The notes under the pieces are model-generated. The model was not told the DNA's origin, ran no database searches, and was given only the letters and a program-made list of their open reading frames with translations. The translations under genes and the position numbers were made by a program. From JACDCY01 sp964350145 (GTDB lineage: Bacteria; Gemmatimonadota; Gemmatimonadetes; Gemmatimonadales; Gemmatimonadaceae), in the NCBI GenBank assembly GCA_964350145.1, contig CAYGJL010000019.1, forward strand, positions 1-59,044: a stretch of DNA of 59,044 bases. The letters run 5' to 3'. Shown here in pieces: positions 9,136-19,900 of the stretch (position 1 is its first letter; each line of letters starts with the position of its first letter).

Positions 9136-10258
9136 CGTCGGGCTCCTCGTGCAGCAGGCCCACGCGAACGCAGACGACGATCATCGCCAGCAGCGGCACC
9201 GCCACCAATAGTCCCAGGAAGCCAAACGCGATCGCCATCACGGCCTGAACGACGATCGTCAGAGCGGGCGGGAGGTCGAGACCCTCCTTCATGAGGATCG
9301 GAACGAGCAGGTGATTCTCCACGAGCTGGATTCCGATGCACGCAACCGTGACGGCCAGGGCCTTCTCCGGCGAATCCACGAATCCCATGGCGATCGCAGG
9401 CAGCGCGCTGAGTATCGGACCGAGCGTCGGTATGAACTCGAGAAGCCCCGCCAGAATCCCCAGAGGAATCGCTGCGCGCACGTCGAGTGCCAGAAACACG
9501 GCAGTCGAGGCGACACCTATGACGACCATCAGGATGAACTGCGTGACCAGCCACCTGCGCAACATCGATCCGATAGCGGACAGCACGACGGACGCGCGCT
9601 CGCGATTGCGAGGTGGGAGCAGACGTAACGCGCCACGCTGATACAGTCCCGGATCTATGGCGACGTAGATGGCGACGAACAGCACCAGGAGGATCGCGGC
9701 GACAACCGCCAGCGTCGATCCCAGTACCGGGAGAAAATACCGGCCTGCGCCGCTGAGTTGCGCGGTCAGCCGGTCGCGTAGTCCTTCCGGCCTTTCCTCG
9801 GTGACGACCTGCACCGGCGCGACGGCGGGTTGCTGTTCGTTGCGGGCCGCGCGCGCGGGTAAGTTCGCGTCCGGGATCCCTAGAACCGTCGCGATGACGC
9901 CGCCACCCTGTCCCTGCACCCACTGCTCGATCTTGTCGAGCGCTTCGGGGAGCTTGGTCCTCAGCTCGATGCTCTGCTGCCGTACCGTCGGTCCGATCCA
10001 CGTGCCGAAGGCGCCTAGCAGGCCGAGGAATACAAGCACTATGAGCGGCGAGCCGAGTCCCCGCGGGATACGCAATTTCTGGAGCTTGTCGGTGCCCGCG
10101 CTTACGGCAATCGCGAATAAAACGCCGAGAAAGACTGTGAGCAGCAGGTTCCGCGTCCGCCAGAATAGATGCAGGGCGACGTACAACGCCCCGAACCAGA
10201 CGACTATTCGCAGCGCGGTCTTGTCGCGCGCCGTGCCCAGTCCGTTCATGGGTGCCAT
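9068..10258 (-). CDS. AI-2E family transporter
   Basis: I start at the ATG at 10258 (MAPMNGLGTARDK), giving 396 residues; longer frames run into the divergent decarboxylase gene. Hydrophobic segments match the eight-helix AI-2E/YdjX-type permease: a pair near the N-terminus (VVWFGALYVALHLFW, LTVFLGVLFAIAVSAGTDKL), then a soluble insert, then the conserved block GILAGLLEFIPTLGPILSALPA and VENHLLVPILM. Members export the quorum signal AI-2 or act as sodium/proton antiporters. The C-terminal tail after LLHEEPD is hydrophilic and lies in the 68-bp overlap with the creatininase gene, so it may be a non-conserved extension. Confidence 0.88.
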   Translation of the reverse strand: MAPMNGLGTARDKTALRIVVWFGALYVALHLFWRTRNLLLTVFLGVLFAIAVSAGTDKLQKLRIPRGLGSPLIVLVFLGLLGAFGTWIGPTVRQQSIELRTKLPEALDKIEQWVQGQGGGVIATVLGIPDANLPARAARNEQQPAVAPVQVVTEERPEGLRDRLTAQLSGAGRYFLPVLGSTLAVVAAILLVLFVAIYVAIDPGLYQRGALRLLPPRNRERASVVLSAIGSMLRRWLVTQFILMVVIGVASTAVFLALDVRAAIPLGILAGLLEFIPTLGPILSALPAIAMGFVDSPEKALAVTVACIGIQLVENHLLVPILMKEGLDLPPALTIVVQAVMAIAFGFLGLLVAVPLLAMIVVCVRVGLLHEEPDVMSKDHSDQSGPTPSVVPQVST

Positions 10259-10292
10259 TTTATAGTGATGCCCACCGTTGTGATAGCCGGGA

Positions 10293-11753
10293 ATGAAGCA
10301 AGATAGGCCGCTGGATGGCGGCGGGGAGCCGGCTCCCGGCACGGGCGACATGCCCGCCGAGGAGTTCCGCCGGTACGGGCACATGCTCGTGGAGCGCGTT
10401 GCCCGGTATCTAGAGGAGGTGGAGCGCGCGCCCGTTCTCAGTCGCGCGCAGCCGGGAGACATACGGGCCTCGCTTCCGCGTGCCGCGCCCGCCAGCGGCG
10501 AAGACATGGCGACGATCCTCGCCGACTTCGACGAAACAATCCTGCCGGGAATAACGCACTGGAACCACCCGGGCTTCATGGCGTACTTCGCCATTACCGG
10601 ATCAGGCCCCGGCATTCTCGGCGAGCTGCTGGCCGCGGGCCTGAACGCGAACGGAATGTTGTGGCGCAGCAGCCCGGCGGTGACGGAGCTGGAGGAGGTG
10701 ACGCTCGACTGGCTGCGTCAGTTGCTCGGCTTGCCGGAGCCGCTGTTCGGCGAGATCACCGATACGGCGTCATCGAGCACGCTGTACGCGCTCGCCGCCG
10801 CGCGCGAATTCGCCGACATTGACATTCACCGGCGGGGAGTCGGCGGCCAGCGACTGCGCGTGTACTGCTCGGCGGAAGCGCATTCGAGCGTGGACAAGGC
10901 GGTGATCACGCTCGGGCTGGGCAGCGACGGCCTGCGACACATCCCGGTGGACGAGCGATTCCGCATGCGGACGGATTTGCTGGAGGCTGCGATCGCGGAA
11001 GACAAGGCAGCCGGAATTCGTCCGCTCGCGGTGGTCGCGACCGTCGGCACGACTGGAACGACATCGATCGATCCTGTGGCGGAGATCGCCGACATCTGTG
11101 AGCGCGAGGGAATGTGGTTGCATGTGGACGCGTCGTACGCCGGTGTCGCGGCCATCGTCCCCGAGAAACGATATGTGCTCGCAGGCGTCGAGCGGGCGCA
11201 CTCGCTGGTGGTGAACCCGCACAAGTGGTTGTTCGTCCCGATCGACTGCTCGGTGCTGTACACGCGCGAGCCGGCTGCGCTCAAGGCGGCGTTCGCGCTG
11301 CCGCTGGAGATCCTGTACGCGCCCGAGCCGGGCGTGACCAATCTGATGGACTACGGGATGTCGCTCGGGCGCCGCTTCCGGTCGCTCAAGCTGTGGTTCG
11401 TGCTCCGGTACTTCGGCGCCGACGGAATCGTCGCGCGGCTGCGGGAGCACATGCGGCTGGCGCAGATCGTGGCGCGCTGGGCGGACGAATCCGACGCGTT
11501 CGAGTTGTGCGCTCCGGTGGAGCTGTCCACCGTCGTGTTCCGGTACAAGCCACCGGGGCTGGCACCGCCGGAGGTGGACGCGGCCAACGCGAAGCTGCTC
11601 AGGCTCGTAAATGAGAGCGGCGACGTGTTTCTTTCAGGAACGAAGGTCAACGGCACGCAGGTTCTCCGCCTGGCCATTGGTAATCTCCGTACGACCGAGC
11701 GACACGTGCTCCGCGCAATGGAGCTTCTCGAACAAACGGCGAAGGGATTATGA
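10293..11753 (+). CDS. PLP-dependent decarboxylase (aromatic-L-amino-acid/glutamate decarboxylase group II)
   Basis: The 486-residue protein carries the group II decarboxylase layout: ITHWNHPGFMAYF near residue 90, TDTASSSTLYALAAAR for phosphate binding, HVDASYAG with the pyridine-binding aspartate and NPHKW with the PLP lysine at K311. These match aromatic-L-amino-acid decarboxylases, which convert tryptophan, tyrosine or DOPA to the amine. Only 34 bp separate it from the divergent AI-2E gene, so both promoters must overlap there. It overlaps the dipeptidase gene by 4 bp, so amino acids freed from dipeptides could feed this enzyme. Substrate preference is not visible. Confidence 0.92.
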   Translation: MKQDRPLDGGGEPAPGTGDMPAEEFRRYGHMLVERVARYLEEVERAPVLSRAQPGDIRASLPRAAPASGEDMATILADFDETILPGITHWNHPGFMAYFAITGSGPGILGELLAAGLNANGMLWRSSPAVTELEEVTLDWLRQLLGLPEPLFGEITDTASSSTLYALAAAREFADIDIHRRGVGGQRLRVYCSAEAHSSVDKAVITLGLGSDGLRHIPVDERFRMRTDLLEAAIAEDKAAGIRPLAVVATVGTTGTTSIDPVAEIADICEREGMWLHVDASYAGVAAIVPEKRYVLAGVERAHSLVVNPHKWLFVPIDCSVLYTREPAALKAAFALPLEILYAPEPGVTNLMDYGMSLGRRFRSLKLWFVLRYFGADGIVARLREHMRLAQIVARWADESDAFELCAPVELSTVVFRYKPPGLAPPEVDAANAKLLRLVNESGDVFLSGTKVNGTQVLRLAIGNLRTTERHVLRAMELLEQTAKGL

Positions 11754-12967
11754 GAATCATCACTTCCTGCGCATTGGCACTCTGCCTGGTGGCGGCCAGC
11801 CGCGCCGAAGCGCAGCAGCGCGACAGAAATCTGGAGCGCGCTACGCGCGTGCTCCGGAGCACGCCGCTGGTGGACGGGCATAACGACCTGCCATGGGCGA
11901 TCCGGGAGCACGAGATGCGTCCGCGCGACGTGGAGGCGTACGACCTCCGGCTGCGCACTTCCGGCCATACCGATCTCGACCGCCTGCGGCGGGGGATGGT
12001 CGGCGGACAGTTCTGGTCGGTGTACGTTCCCGGAGAGGCGCGTGACTCGGGCTACGCCCGGCTGCAGCTCGAGCAGATAGACATCGCGCGGCGCGTGATC
12101 GCGAAGTATCCCGACCGGTTTACTCTCGTGCTGACCGCCGACGATGTGCGCCGCGAGTTCAGGCGCGGGCGGATCGGATCCATAATCGGCATGGAAGGCG
12201 GGCACGTGCTGGAGAATTCGCTCGGGACACTGCGGGCGTACTACGATCTCGGCGCCCGCTATCTCACCCTCACGCACAACGTGACGCTGGACTGGGCCGA
12301 CGCCGCGATGGACACCGCGCGGCACGGAGGTCTCACCGGATTCGGCGAGGAAGTGGTGCGCGAGATGAACAGACTGGGCATGTTGGTGGATCTGTCGCAT
12401 GCTTCGCCCGGCACGATGAGCGATGCCCTGACGGTCACCGCGGCGCCAGTCATATTCTCACATTCCTCCGCGCGCGCGCTGGCGAACGTTCCGCGAAACG
12501 TGCCCGACTCGATTCTTCGCCGCCTGCCCGCGAACGGCGGCGTGGTGATGGTGACTTTCGTACCCGGGTTCATCTCGCAGGAGCTGATCGATCATGCGGC
12601 GGCGGGGCGCCGGCTGGGCCGAGATACCACAACGGCGGAGTTTCGCGCGTGGCGCTCGACGCCGCGGCCGAAGGCGATACTCGCGCAGGTGGCCGATCAC
12701 ATCGAGCACATCCGCCGCGTGGCCGGGATCGATCACGTGGGCATCGGCGGCGATTTCGACGGGATCAGCGAGGTCGTCGTGGGACTGGAAGACGTGTCCA
12801 CGTACCCGGCGCTGTTCGCCGAGCTGGCTCGCCGGGGTTGGAGCGACGGGGATCTGCGGAAGCTCGCCGGCGAGAACGTGCTCCGGGCGATGGCGGCAGC
12901 GGAAAACGTGGCCCGTCAGCTCCGCCCGCGAAGACCGGCTTCCACCAAGACTATCGCGGATTTCTGA
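11750..12967 (+). CDS. Membrane dipeptidase (peptidase family M19)
   Basis: This 405-residue zinc dipeptidase begins with a signal peptide cleaved after AEAQ and should act in the periplasm. Metal-binding motifs are DGHNDLPW (first HxD), the GMEGGH glutamate, LVDLSHAS, FSHSSAR and GGDFDG. The family includes renal dipeptidase, which cleaves dipeptides with D- or L-residues and some beta-lactams. Its start overlaps the decarboxylase stop by 4 bp (ATGA), which shows translational coupling. The next small gene begins one base after its stop. Confidence 0.93.
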   Translation: MRIITSCALALCLVAASRAEAQQRDRNLERATRVLRSTPLVDGHNDLPWAIREHEMRPRDVEAYDLRLRTSGHTDLDRLRRGMVGGQFWSVYVPGEARDSGYARLQLEQIDIARRVIAKYPDRFTLVLTADDVRREFRRGRIGSIIGMEGGHVLENSLGTLRAYYDLGARYLTLTHNVTLDWADAAMDTARHGGLTGFGEEVVREMNRLGMLVDLSHASPGTMSDALTVTAAPVIFSHSSARALANVPRNVPDSILRRLPANGGVVMVTFVPGFISQELIDHAAAGRRLGRDTTTAEFRAWRSTPRPKAILAQVADHIEHIRRVAGIDHVGIGGDFDGISEVVVGLEDVSTYPALFAELARRGWSDGDLRKLAGENVLRAMAAAENVARQLRPRRPASTKTIADF

Positions 12968-12968
12968 C

Positions 12969-13475
12969 GTGGCGGCGCGAGTCATAGCGCCCCGGAGCCG
13001 CGTCGCGCGCGCGCTGTTGTGCGCCGCGTTCCTCGCGGCCGGCTGCGGAGAAGCCGAAGAGCCGGTGAAGTGGACTGCGTCGATCGACGGTACGGATACG
13101 GTCGCACCAGGTTCGGTGGTGCGCGTCAAAGTCGAAGCGAGATCGGGCCGGGGCTGGTATTTCTATTCGGCGACTCAACCCGCGGGGGGGCCGATCCCCG
13201 CGAGAATCCAACTGGCGGACAGTACGATCTTCCGCCAGGCGGGGCCGCTCGGTAGCCCCCAGCCGTCGCGATCTTTCGACAGCGTCTTCGGAATCGATCT
13301 CGAGAAGTATCCCGGCAGAACCACGTTCACGCTGCCAGTTCGTGTGCCGCCGGAGGGGAACTCCGGGCGCCGGGAGATTCGGATAAGCGCGCTGTATCAG
13401 GCTTGCAATGACACGATCTGCTTGTCACCGAGGACGGTCGTCCTGACGGTCCCGGTGGTGATCAACTTGCGCTGA
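12969..13475 (+). CDS. Lipoprotein with DsbD N-terminal-like (thiol:disulfide) domain
   Basis: A GTG at 12969, one base after the dipeptidase stop, starts a 168-residue protein with a clear lipoprotein signal (lipobox AAGC). The rest is one sheet-rich domain. The ending ALYQACNDTICLSPR with two cysteines six apart resembles the alpha domain of DsbD, where YQxCxxxxCLPP carries the redox pair. The transmembrane and thioredoxin parts of DsbD are absent, so it would be a stand-alone periplasmic redox or binding module. The family assignment rests on this C-terminal motif and the overall size. Confidence 0.72.
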   Translation: MAARVIAPRSRVARALLCAAFLAAGCGEAEEPVKWTASIDGTDTVAPGSVVRVKVEARSGRGWYFYSATQPAGGPIPARIQLADSTIFRQAGPLGSPQPSRSFDSVFGIDLEKYPGRTTFTLPVRVPPEGNSGRREIRISALYQACNDTICLSPRTVVLTVPVVINLR

Positions 13476-13704
13476 AGTGCTTCCGCCCGAGTGTGCCGCA
13501 AACAGATGATCGCGAGCACCGTTTGCCCCTTTTTCCTTGAACATTCTCGCCGGTATTTCCGATGAGGGGGCCAGCGGGGGTGGATTCGCGGCCGGTGGGC
13601 TGTCAACCGCGACCATCGCTATGCATCAGGGTGTACTACAGATAACCGCTTTGTCGGCTGTTAGCTCGTGGTCGCCAGTGATTAATTGTTGATTGCCGGG
13701 TTCC

Positions 13705-13728
13705 GGCGTGCCGCCGTCGCGGCACGCC
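13705..13728. repeat. Perfect 10-bp inverted repeat with CGTC loop
   Basis: GGCGTGCCGC and GCGGCACGCC are perfect inverse complements around a 4-base CGTC loop. No run of T follows on either strand, so an intrinsic terminator is unlikely. Period-7 repeats flank it on both sides, and it may be part of that repeat unit. Confidence 0.75.
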
Positions 13729-13778
13729 AATCGCCAATACCTGGAGCTGCCAGCCCGCAGCCAATAGCCAACAGCCAA
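13725..13778. repeat. Two period-7 repeat blocks (CGCCAAT and xAGCCAA types)
   Basis: CGCCAAT is repeated twice at 13725-13738. Three heptamers CAGCCAA, TAGCCAA and CAGCCAA follow at 13758-13778. The second block is the inverse complement of the TTGGCTG/TTGGCTA array at 44216. Confidence 0.7.
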
Positions 13779-13908
13779 AAGCTCTTCCCGAGGCTCTCTC
13801 CTGCCCACCGTACTTCCTCCTAAAGTTCGACGACATCTCCTGGCGGAGCTGGTCGATCGTTTTCGCGGACATCGAGCCGAGGAGCTGGTAGGACCCATTC
13901 GGGGGGAA

Positions 13909-16900
13909 GTGCTCGGCGCGGACCGCTTGGCCCAGCGTGCCCACCACGTGGCCCGCTCGCACCGGCTTGCGCCGCCGCAGGTGCGGCGCGGTCCGGAGCC
14001 ACTGCTCCAGCGGCTCGACAGCACGCGCGAGATTCTGGCGCGGGTTTACTCCGCCCTGAATGACGGCGCGGAGCGCGAGGTGGACATCAGTCCGGCCGGG
14101 GACTGGTTCCTGGACAACTTCTACATCATTCAGGAGCACATCCGCGAAGTAAGAACCAGCCTGCCCCGGGGTTATTACCAGGAGCTGCCGAAGCTTGCCG
14201 GCGGCCCGCTGGCGGATCATCCGCGGGTGTATGAGGTGGCGACCGAGCTGATCGCCCACACGGAAGGCCACCTCGACCTCGAGAACATCACGTTGTTCGT
14301 GCGCGAGTACCAGCGAGTCGCGCCGCTGAAGCTCGGCGAGCTGTGGGCCATACCGGCGATGCTGCGCCTTGGTCTTGTCGAGAACATCCGGCGGATGGCG
14401 CTGCGACTGGAAGCGCGGCTGCAGGAAGTCGCTGTCGCGGATCTGTGGGCGATCCGGCTGCACACCGCCAACCAGCAGTCGGATCAGGCTCTGTCCACGG
14501 CATTGAGGGAGTTCGTGGACCACCACCCGAAGCTCTCGCCGACGTTCGTCGCGCGGTTCCTCCAGCAGCTTCGGGGATACCAGTCGAACTTCACGCCGCT
14601 CGTGTGGCTCGAGCAATGGATAGCGGAAGACGGCCCGACGACGGAAGAAGCGGTGACGCGCTCGAACCGTCGCGTCGCGCTCACGCAGATCACGGTCGTG
14701 AACTGCATCATGAGCCTGCGGACTATCGGACGGCTCGACTGGAAATCGTTCGTCGAGGCGCAGAGTGCGGTGGAGCACGTGCTGCGGGAGGATCCGAGCG
14801 GCGATTACGCGCAGATGGCGTTCGGCTCGAGAGATCAGTATCGCCACATAGTGGAAGGGATCGCCAAGCGGTCGGGTCAGCGCGAGGAAGACGTGGCGCG
14901 GCTTGCCATCGAGATGGCAAGCGAGGGTGAGGGGCGTGAGCGGCACGTCGGCTTCTATCTGATCGCGGAGGGACGGTCACGACTGGAAGAGCGAACCGGC
15001 TACAGGCCGTCGTGGCGGGAGCGGCTGCACCGGCTCGTGCTTCGGCATCCCAACGCTACCTACTTCGGCGGGATCCTGGTCGCGACCCTCGCTTTTCTCG
15101 CTCTGCTGTGGAAGCTCACCGATCCACTCAGCACCGGGCAGCAGGCGCTGCTGATCCTGCTCTCGGCGATACCCGCGAACGAAGTCGCGATCAATCTGGT
15201 CAACCAGCTCGTGACATACCTGCTTCCGCCGAGGACGATCCCGCGGATGGAGTACAGAGAGGCCGGCATTCCGGAAGAGTGCCGCACGGTCGTCGTGGTG
15301 CCGACGCTATTCGGAAGCGTCGGCGCCGTGCGCGAGGCGCTCGAGCACGTGGAGGTTCAGTTTCTCGCGAACCGCGATCCTCTGCTCAACTTCGCAATAC
15401 TGAGCGACTTCACGGACGCGTCGACCCAGCAGCTCGAGGGCGATGACGCGATCGTCGAGGCCGGGACGTCCGGGATCCGCGAGTTGAACGCCAAGTACGC
15501 GTCGGCGGCGCGCGCCGGGGACGCCTTTTATCTCTTCCATCGCCCGCGGCTGTGGAACGAGAAACAGGGCGTATGGATGGGTTGGGAGCGGAAGCGCGGA
15601 AAGTTGTCGCAGTTCAACAAGTTCCTGCGGGGCGGAGCTCGGGACGCGTTCTCCACCATCGTAGGCGACACGGCTCCGCTGCAGGACGCGCGCTACGTGA
15701 TCACGCTCGACAGCGATACCGTGCTGCCGCGGGACGCGGCGCAAATGCTGGTCGGGACGATGGCGCACCCGCTGAACCGGCCGGCGTACGACAGGCGGTA
15801 CGGCCGCGTGCTGAACGGATACGGGATCATGCAGCCGCGCATCGGCGTGTCGCTGACCAGCGCGCATCGCTCGCGGTTCGCCGCGATCCACTCCGGGCAT
15901 CCCGGCGTGGATCCGTACACCACGGCCGTATCCGACGTGTATCAGGACCTGTACGCCGAGGGCAGCTTCGCGGGGAAGGGTATCTACGATCTCGATGCGT
16001 TCGAGCGCTCGACCGAGGGGCGGTTTCCGGAGAACCGGCTGCTGAGCCACGACCTGATCGAGGGGACGTACAGCCGCGCGGCGCTCGTCACCGACATCCA
16101 GCTGTATGACGACTACCCGACGCGATATCTAGCCTTCACGCGGCGGAAGCACCGGTGGATCAGGGGCGACTGGCAGATCTCGGGCTGGCTGCGGGATACC
16201 GTGCCCGGCCCGAACGGCCCCATGCGAAACCGTCTCTCCACGATCTCGCGCTGGAAGATCTTCGACAACCTGCGGCGCAGCGTGGTGGAGCTGGCGCAGC
16301 TGCTGATGCTCGTGGGCGGTTGGCTCTGGCTCGACATCGACGCGGTGCTCTGGACCCTGGTCACTGTCGCGACGATGGCGATGCCGTGGATCATCTCGGT
16401 TGCTCTCGCCGCGCTGCGGCCGCCGGCGGATCAGTCGTGGGCGGCGTACTACGCGGCGATCTGGCGGGACTGGACGGTCAGCGTGCAGCAAATCGCGTTG
16501 GCCGTGGTGTTCCTTCCGCACCAAGCGGTGATCTCCGCCGACGCGATCATTCGCACTCTCGGCCGGCTCGCCGTCACGAAGAGGAACCTCCTCGAGTGGC
16601 AGACGGCGTCGCAGGTGGAGCGTACGATGGGCGGCGGCCGGCGCGAGGTGTGGCGAAAAATGTGGCCCGTGCCGTCGCTCAGTCTCGGCTTCGCCGCCGC
16701 CCTGGTGATAGCTCCGTCCGTGTTCCTACCCGGCGCGAGCGGCGTGCACGCGCCGGGATCTCTCATAGACATACCGACCTTCATCGTGGCACTGACGACA
16801 CTCGGACTCTGGGCGATATCTCCCGCAATAGCCAGCGCGTTGAGCGCGCCCGCGATTCCGCGCGAGGTGCATCTCACGGAAGGGGAGCGGCAGGCGGCAT

Positions 16901-19900
16901 TCAGGTACGCGCGGCTGCACTGGCATTTCTTCGAGCGGTTCGTCTCCGAGGAGACGCACGGACTGGCGCCGGACAACTTCCAGGAAGATCCGACGCCGGT
17001 GGTAGCGATGCGGACTTCGCCGACGAACATCGGGCTGCAGCTGCTGAGCACCGTCTCGGCGGCCGACCTGGGCTTCATCGATCGCGACGAGATGCTGGAG
17101 CAGATAGAGCGCGTGTTCCGCGCGATGGAGCGGATGCGCCGCTTCCGTGGGCATTTCTTCAACTGGTACGAGCTGTCGGAGCTGCGGGTGCTGGAGCCGG
17201 CGTACATCTCCACGGTAGACAGCGGGAATCTCGCGGGACACCTGATCGCGCTGAAGCAGGCGTGTCTGGGGATGGTCGAGAAGGGGAATCCCTCGCCGGA
17301 CCAGGAGAAGCGGCTGCTGGCGATTGCCCACCGGGCGAGGGACTACGCACTGGAGATGGACTTCACGTTCCTGTTCGACGAGCGGCGCAAGCTCTTCTCG
17401 ATCGGGTACAGACAGAGTAGCGACACGCTCGACAACTCGTTCTACGATCTGCTCGCATCGGAGGCGAGGCTTGCGTCGTTCATCGCCATCGCGAAGGACG
17501 ACGTGGATCCCGAGCACTGGTTCCGGCTGGGCCGGTCGCTGTCGACCGGGGCGGGGACGCAGACGCTCCTGTCCTGGAGCGGCAGCATGTTCGAGTACCT
17601 GATGCCGCTGCTCGTGATGCAGTCGTTTCCTTTCACGCTGCTGGATCAGACCTACCGTGGCGCGGTGCGGCGGCACATTGCGTACGGTGCCGAGCGCGGG
17701 GTGCCGTGGGGGATCTCCGAGTCCGCCTACAACGCGCGCGACCGCAACCAGACGTACCAGTACCGCGGTTTCGGCGTGCCGGAGCTGGCGCTAAAGCGAG
17801 GACTGCGGAACGATCTTGTTGTCGCGCCGTACGCCACGATGCTGGCGATGCTGGTGGAGCCGCACCAGGCCATTCGCAACCTGTCGTCGCTCGAAGCCGA
17901 GGGCGCGCTCGGCCCGTACGGATTCCGGGAAGCCATCGACTATACGCGTCCGCTGGTCGGGACCAAGCGGGCCGTCGTGGGCGCGTACTTCGCGCACCAC
18001 GTGGGGATGAGCGTGGTCGCGCTGACCAACGCGCTCAAGCGGCAGGTGTGGCAGCGCCGCTTTCATTCGGATCCGCTGGTGCGCTCCGCGGAGCTGATGC
18101 TGCATGAGAGAATCCCGCGCCGACTGACGGCGCAGAATCCGCCGAGCGACGAGACCGTCACGCTGCGCGCGCCGCGCGAGACGGAAAAGCCGGCGGCTCG
18201 CGAGATCGACACGCCCAACACTTCGCAGCCGCGCATCGCGATCCTCGGCAACCCGCCGTACACGATACTCGTCACCAACGCCGGCGGTGGGTACAGCCGG
18301 TACGGTAACGCGGCCGTGACGCGTTGGCGCGCTGACGGAACGCGCGACTCGTACGGGCAGTGGTGTTATCTCAAGGACCTGGGTAGCGGCGTCGTGTGGT
18401 CCACGTCCTACCAGCCGACGTGCATCGCGCCGTCGAGCTACAGCGCGGTGTTTTCGGCGGACCGCGTCTCATTCTCGCGCCGCGACGGCAACGTGGAGAC
18501 GTATACGGAGATCGCGGTCGTCTCCGAGGACGCGGCGGAGGTCCGGCGGGTCACGATCATCAACAGGTCGTCGGCGGCGAAGGAGATCGAGCTCACCAGC
18601 TACGGCGAGATCGTGCTGGCGCCGCAGGCCAACGACCGGGCGCACCCCGCGTTCGGCAACCTGTTCGTCGAGACCGAGTGGATCGCCAACAACAGCGCGA
18701 TTCTCGCAACGCGCAGGCCGCGCTCGAACGAGGAGCAGGCGATCTGGTGCGCGCACGTGGTGGCTGTCGGGCCGGAGCTCGTGGGCGATGTCACGTACGA
18801 GACCGACCGCGCCCGCTTCATCGGCCGCGGCAGGTCGCGACGTTTTCCGGCCGCGATGGAGCCGGATGGCGAGCTGACCGGATCCGTGGGCGCCGTGCTG
18901 GATCCGATATTCGCGCTGCGCGTCCGCGTACGAATTCCTCCCGGCAGGTCGGCGCGGGTCTCGTTCACGACGCTGGCCGCTGAGGACCGGCAGCGCGCGC
19001 TGCAGCTGGCGGACCTGTATCACGATCCGTACAGCGCGCGCCGCGCGCTCGACCTGTCGTGGGCCCAGGCGCAGGCGGAGCTGCGCGATCTCGGAATCGG
19101 TCCCGCGGACGCGGCGCTGTATCAGCAGCTCGCGGGGCACCTGCTGTTCCCGCATCCGGCGCTGCGTGTGGCGGACCAGGTCCCGCGCTCGGTCTCGTAC
19201 CCGCAGGAGACCCTGTGGCCGCAGGGGATCTCCGGCGACTGGCCGATTCTGCTCGCGACCATCGACACCTCGGCCGGCATGCCGAGCGTGCGGCAGCTGC
19301 TGCACGCGCACCAGTACTGGCGGCTGAAAGGCGTCACGTCCGATCTCGTGATCATCAACAACATGCCGGCGAGCTACCTGCAGCATCTGCAGGACGAGCT
19401 GATGGCGACGGCCATGGCATCGAGCGAAGCCGCGCTTCTCGACCGTCCCGGCGGCGTGTACATCCGCCGCGGGGATCTGCTGAAGCCGGACGAGATGACC
19501 CTGCTCCGCAGCCTCGCGCGGATTCACGTGGAGTGCGACGGTCTTGGCCTCGGAAATTTCCTGGAGTTCACCGATGTGGAGCCGGAGTATCCGGCACCGC
19601 TCGCCTCGCCAGTGCCGCCACGCGGACGCGCGGTGACTCCCGCGCGGAAACCGGAGCCGCCGGTGCCGAGCGGAACCGCGCTGACGCTGTTCAACGGACT
19701 CGGCGGATTCACCGCGGACGGAGAATACGAGATCCGGCTCGCGGGGGACGAGCTTCCCCCGGCGCCGTGGGCGAACGTCGTCGCGAACGACCTGGGAGGG
19801 TTCTGCGTGAGCGAGGCGGGATCGGGATTCACCTGGGCGGAGAACAGCTACTTCTACCGTCTCACGCCCTGGCACAACGACCCCGTTCGCGATCCATCGA

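Larger units (their letters stand above)
13476..13800. other. Non-coding stretch with heptamer repeats and a strong hairpin
   Basis: This region between the DsbD-like lipoprotein and the giant glucan synthase has no gene I can support. It holds loose period-7 repeats (13677-13697, 13725-13738, 13758-13778) and a hairpin at 13705-13728. No promoter is convincing. The downstream gene may begin at or before the end of this stretch. Confidence 0.6.

Noticed and set aside
1..13475. Beta-lactam resistance island (penicillin acylase family, M19 dipeptidase, MacAB pump)
   Set aside because: All three families have wide substrate ranges and no beta-lactamase or regulator of that type is present.
13705..13728. 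Intrinsic terminator after the DsbD-like gene
   Set aside because: Strong stem but no T tract on either strand and about 230 bp past the stop.
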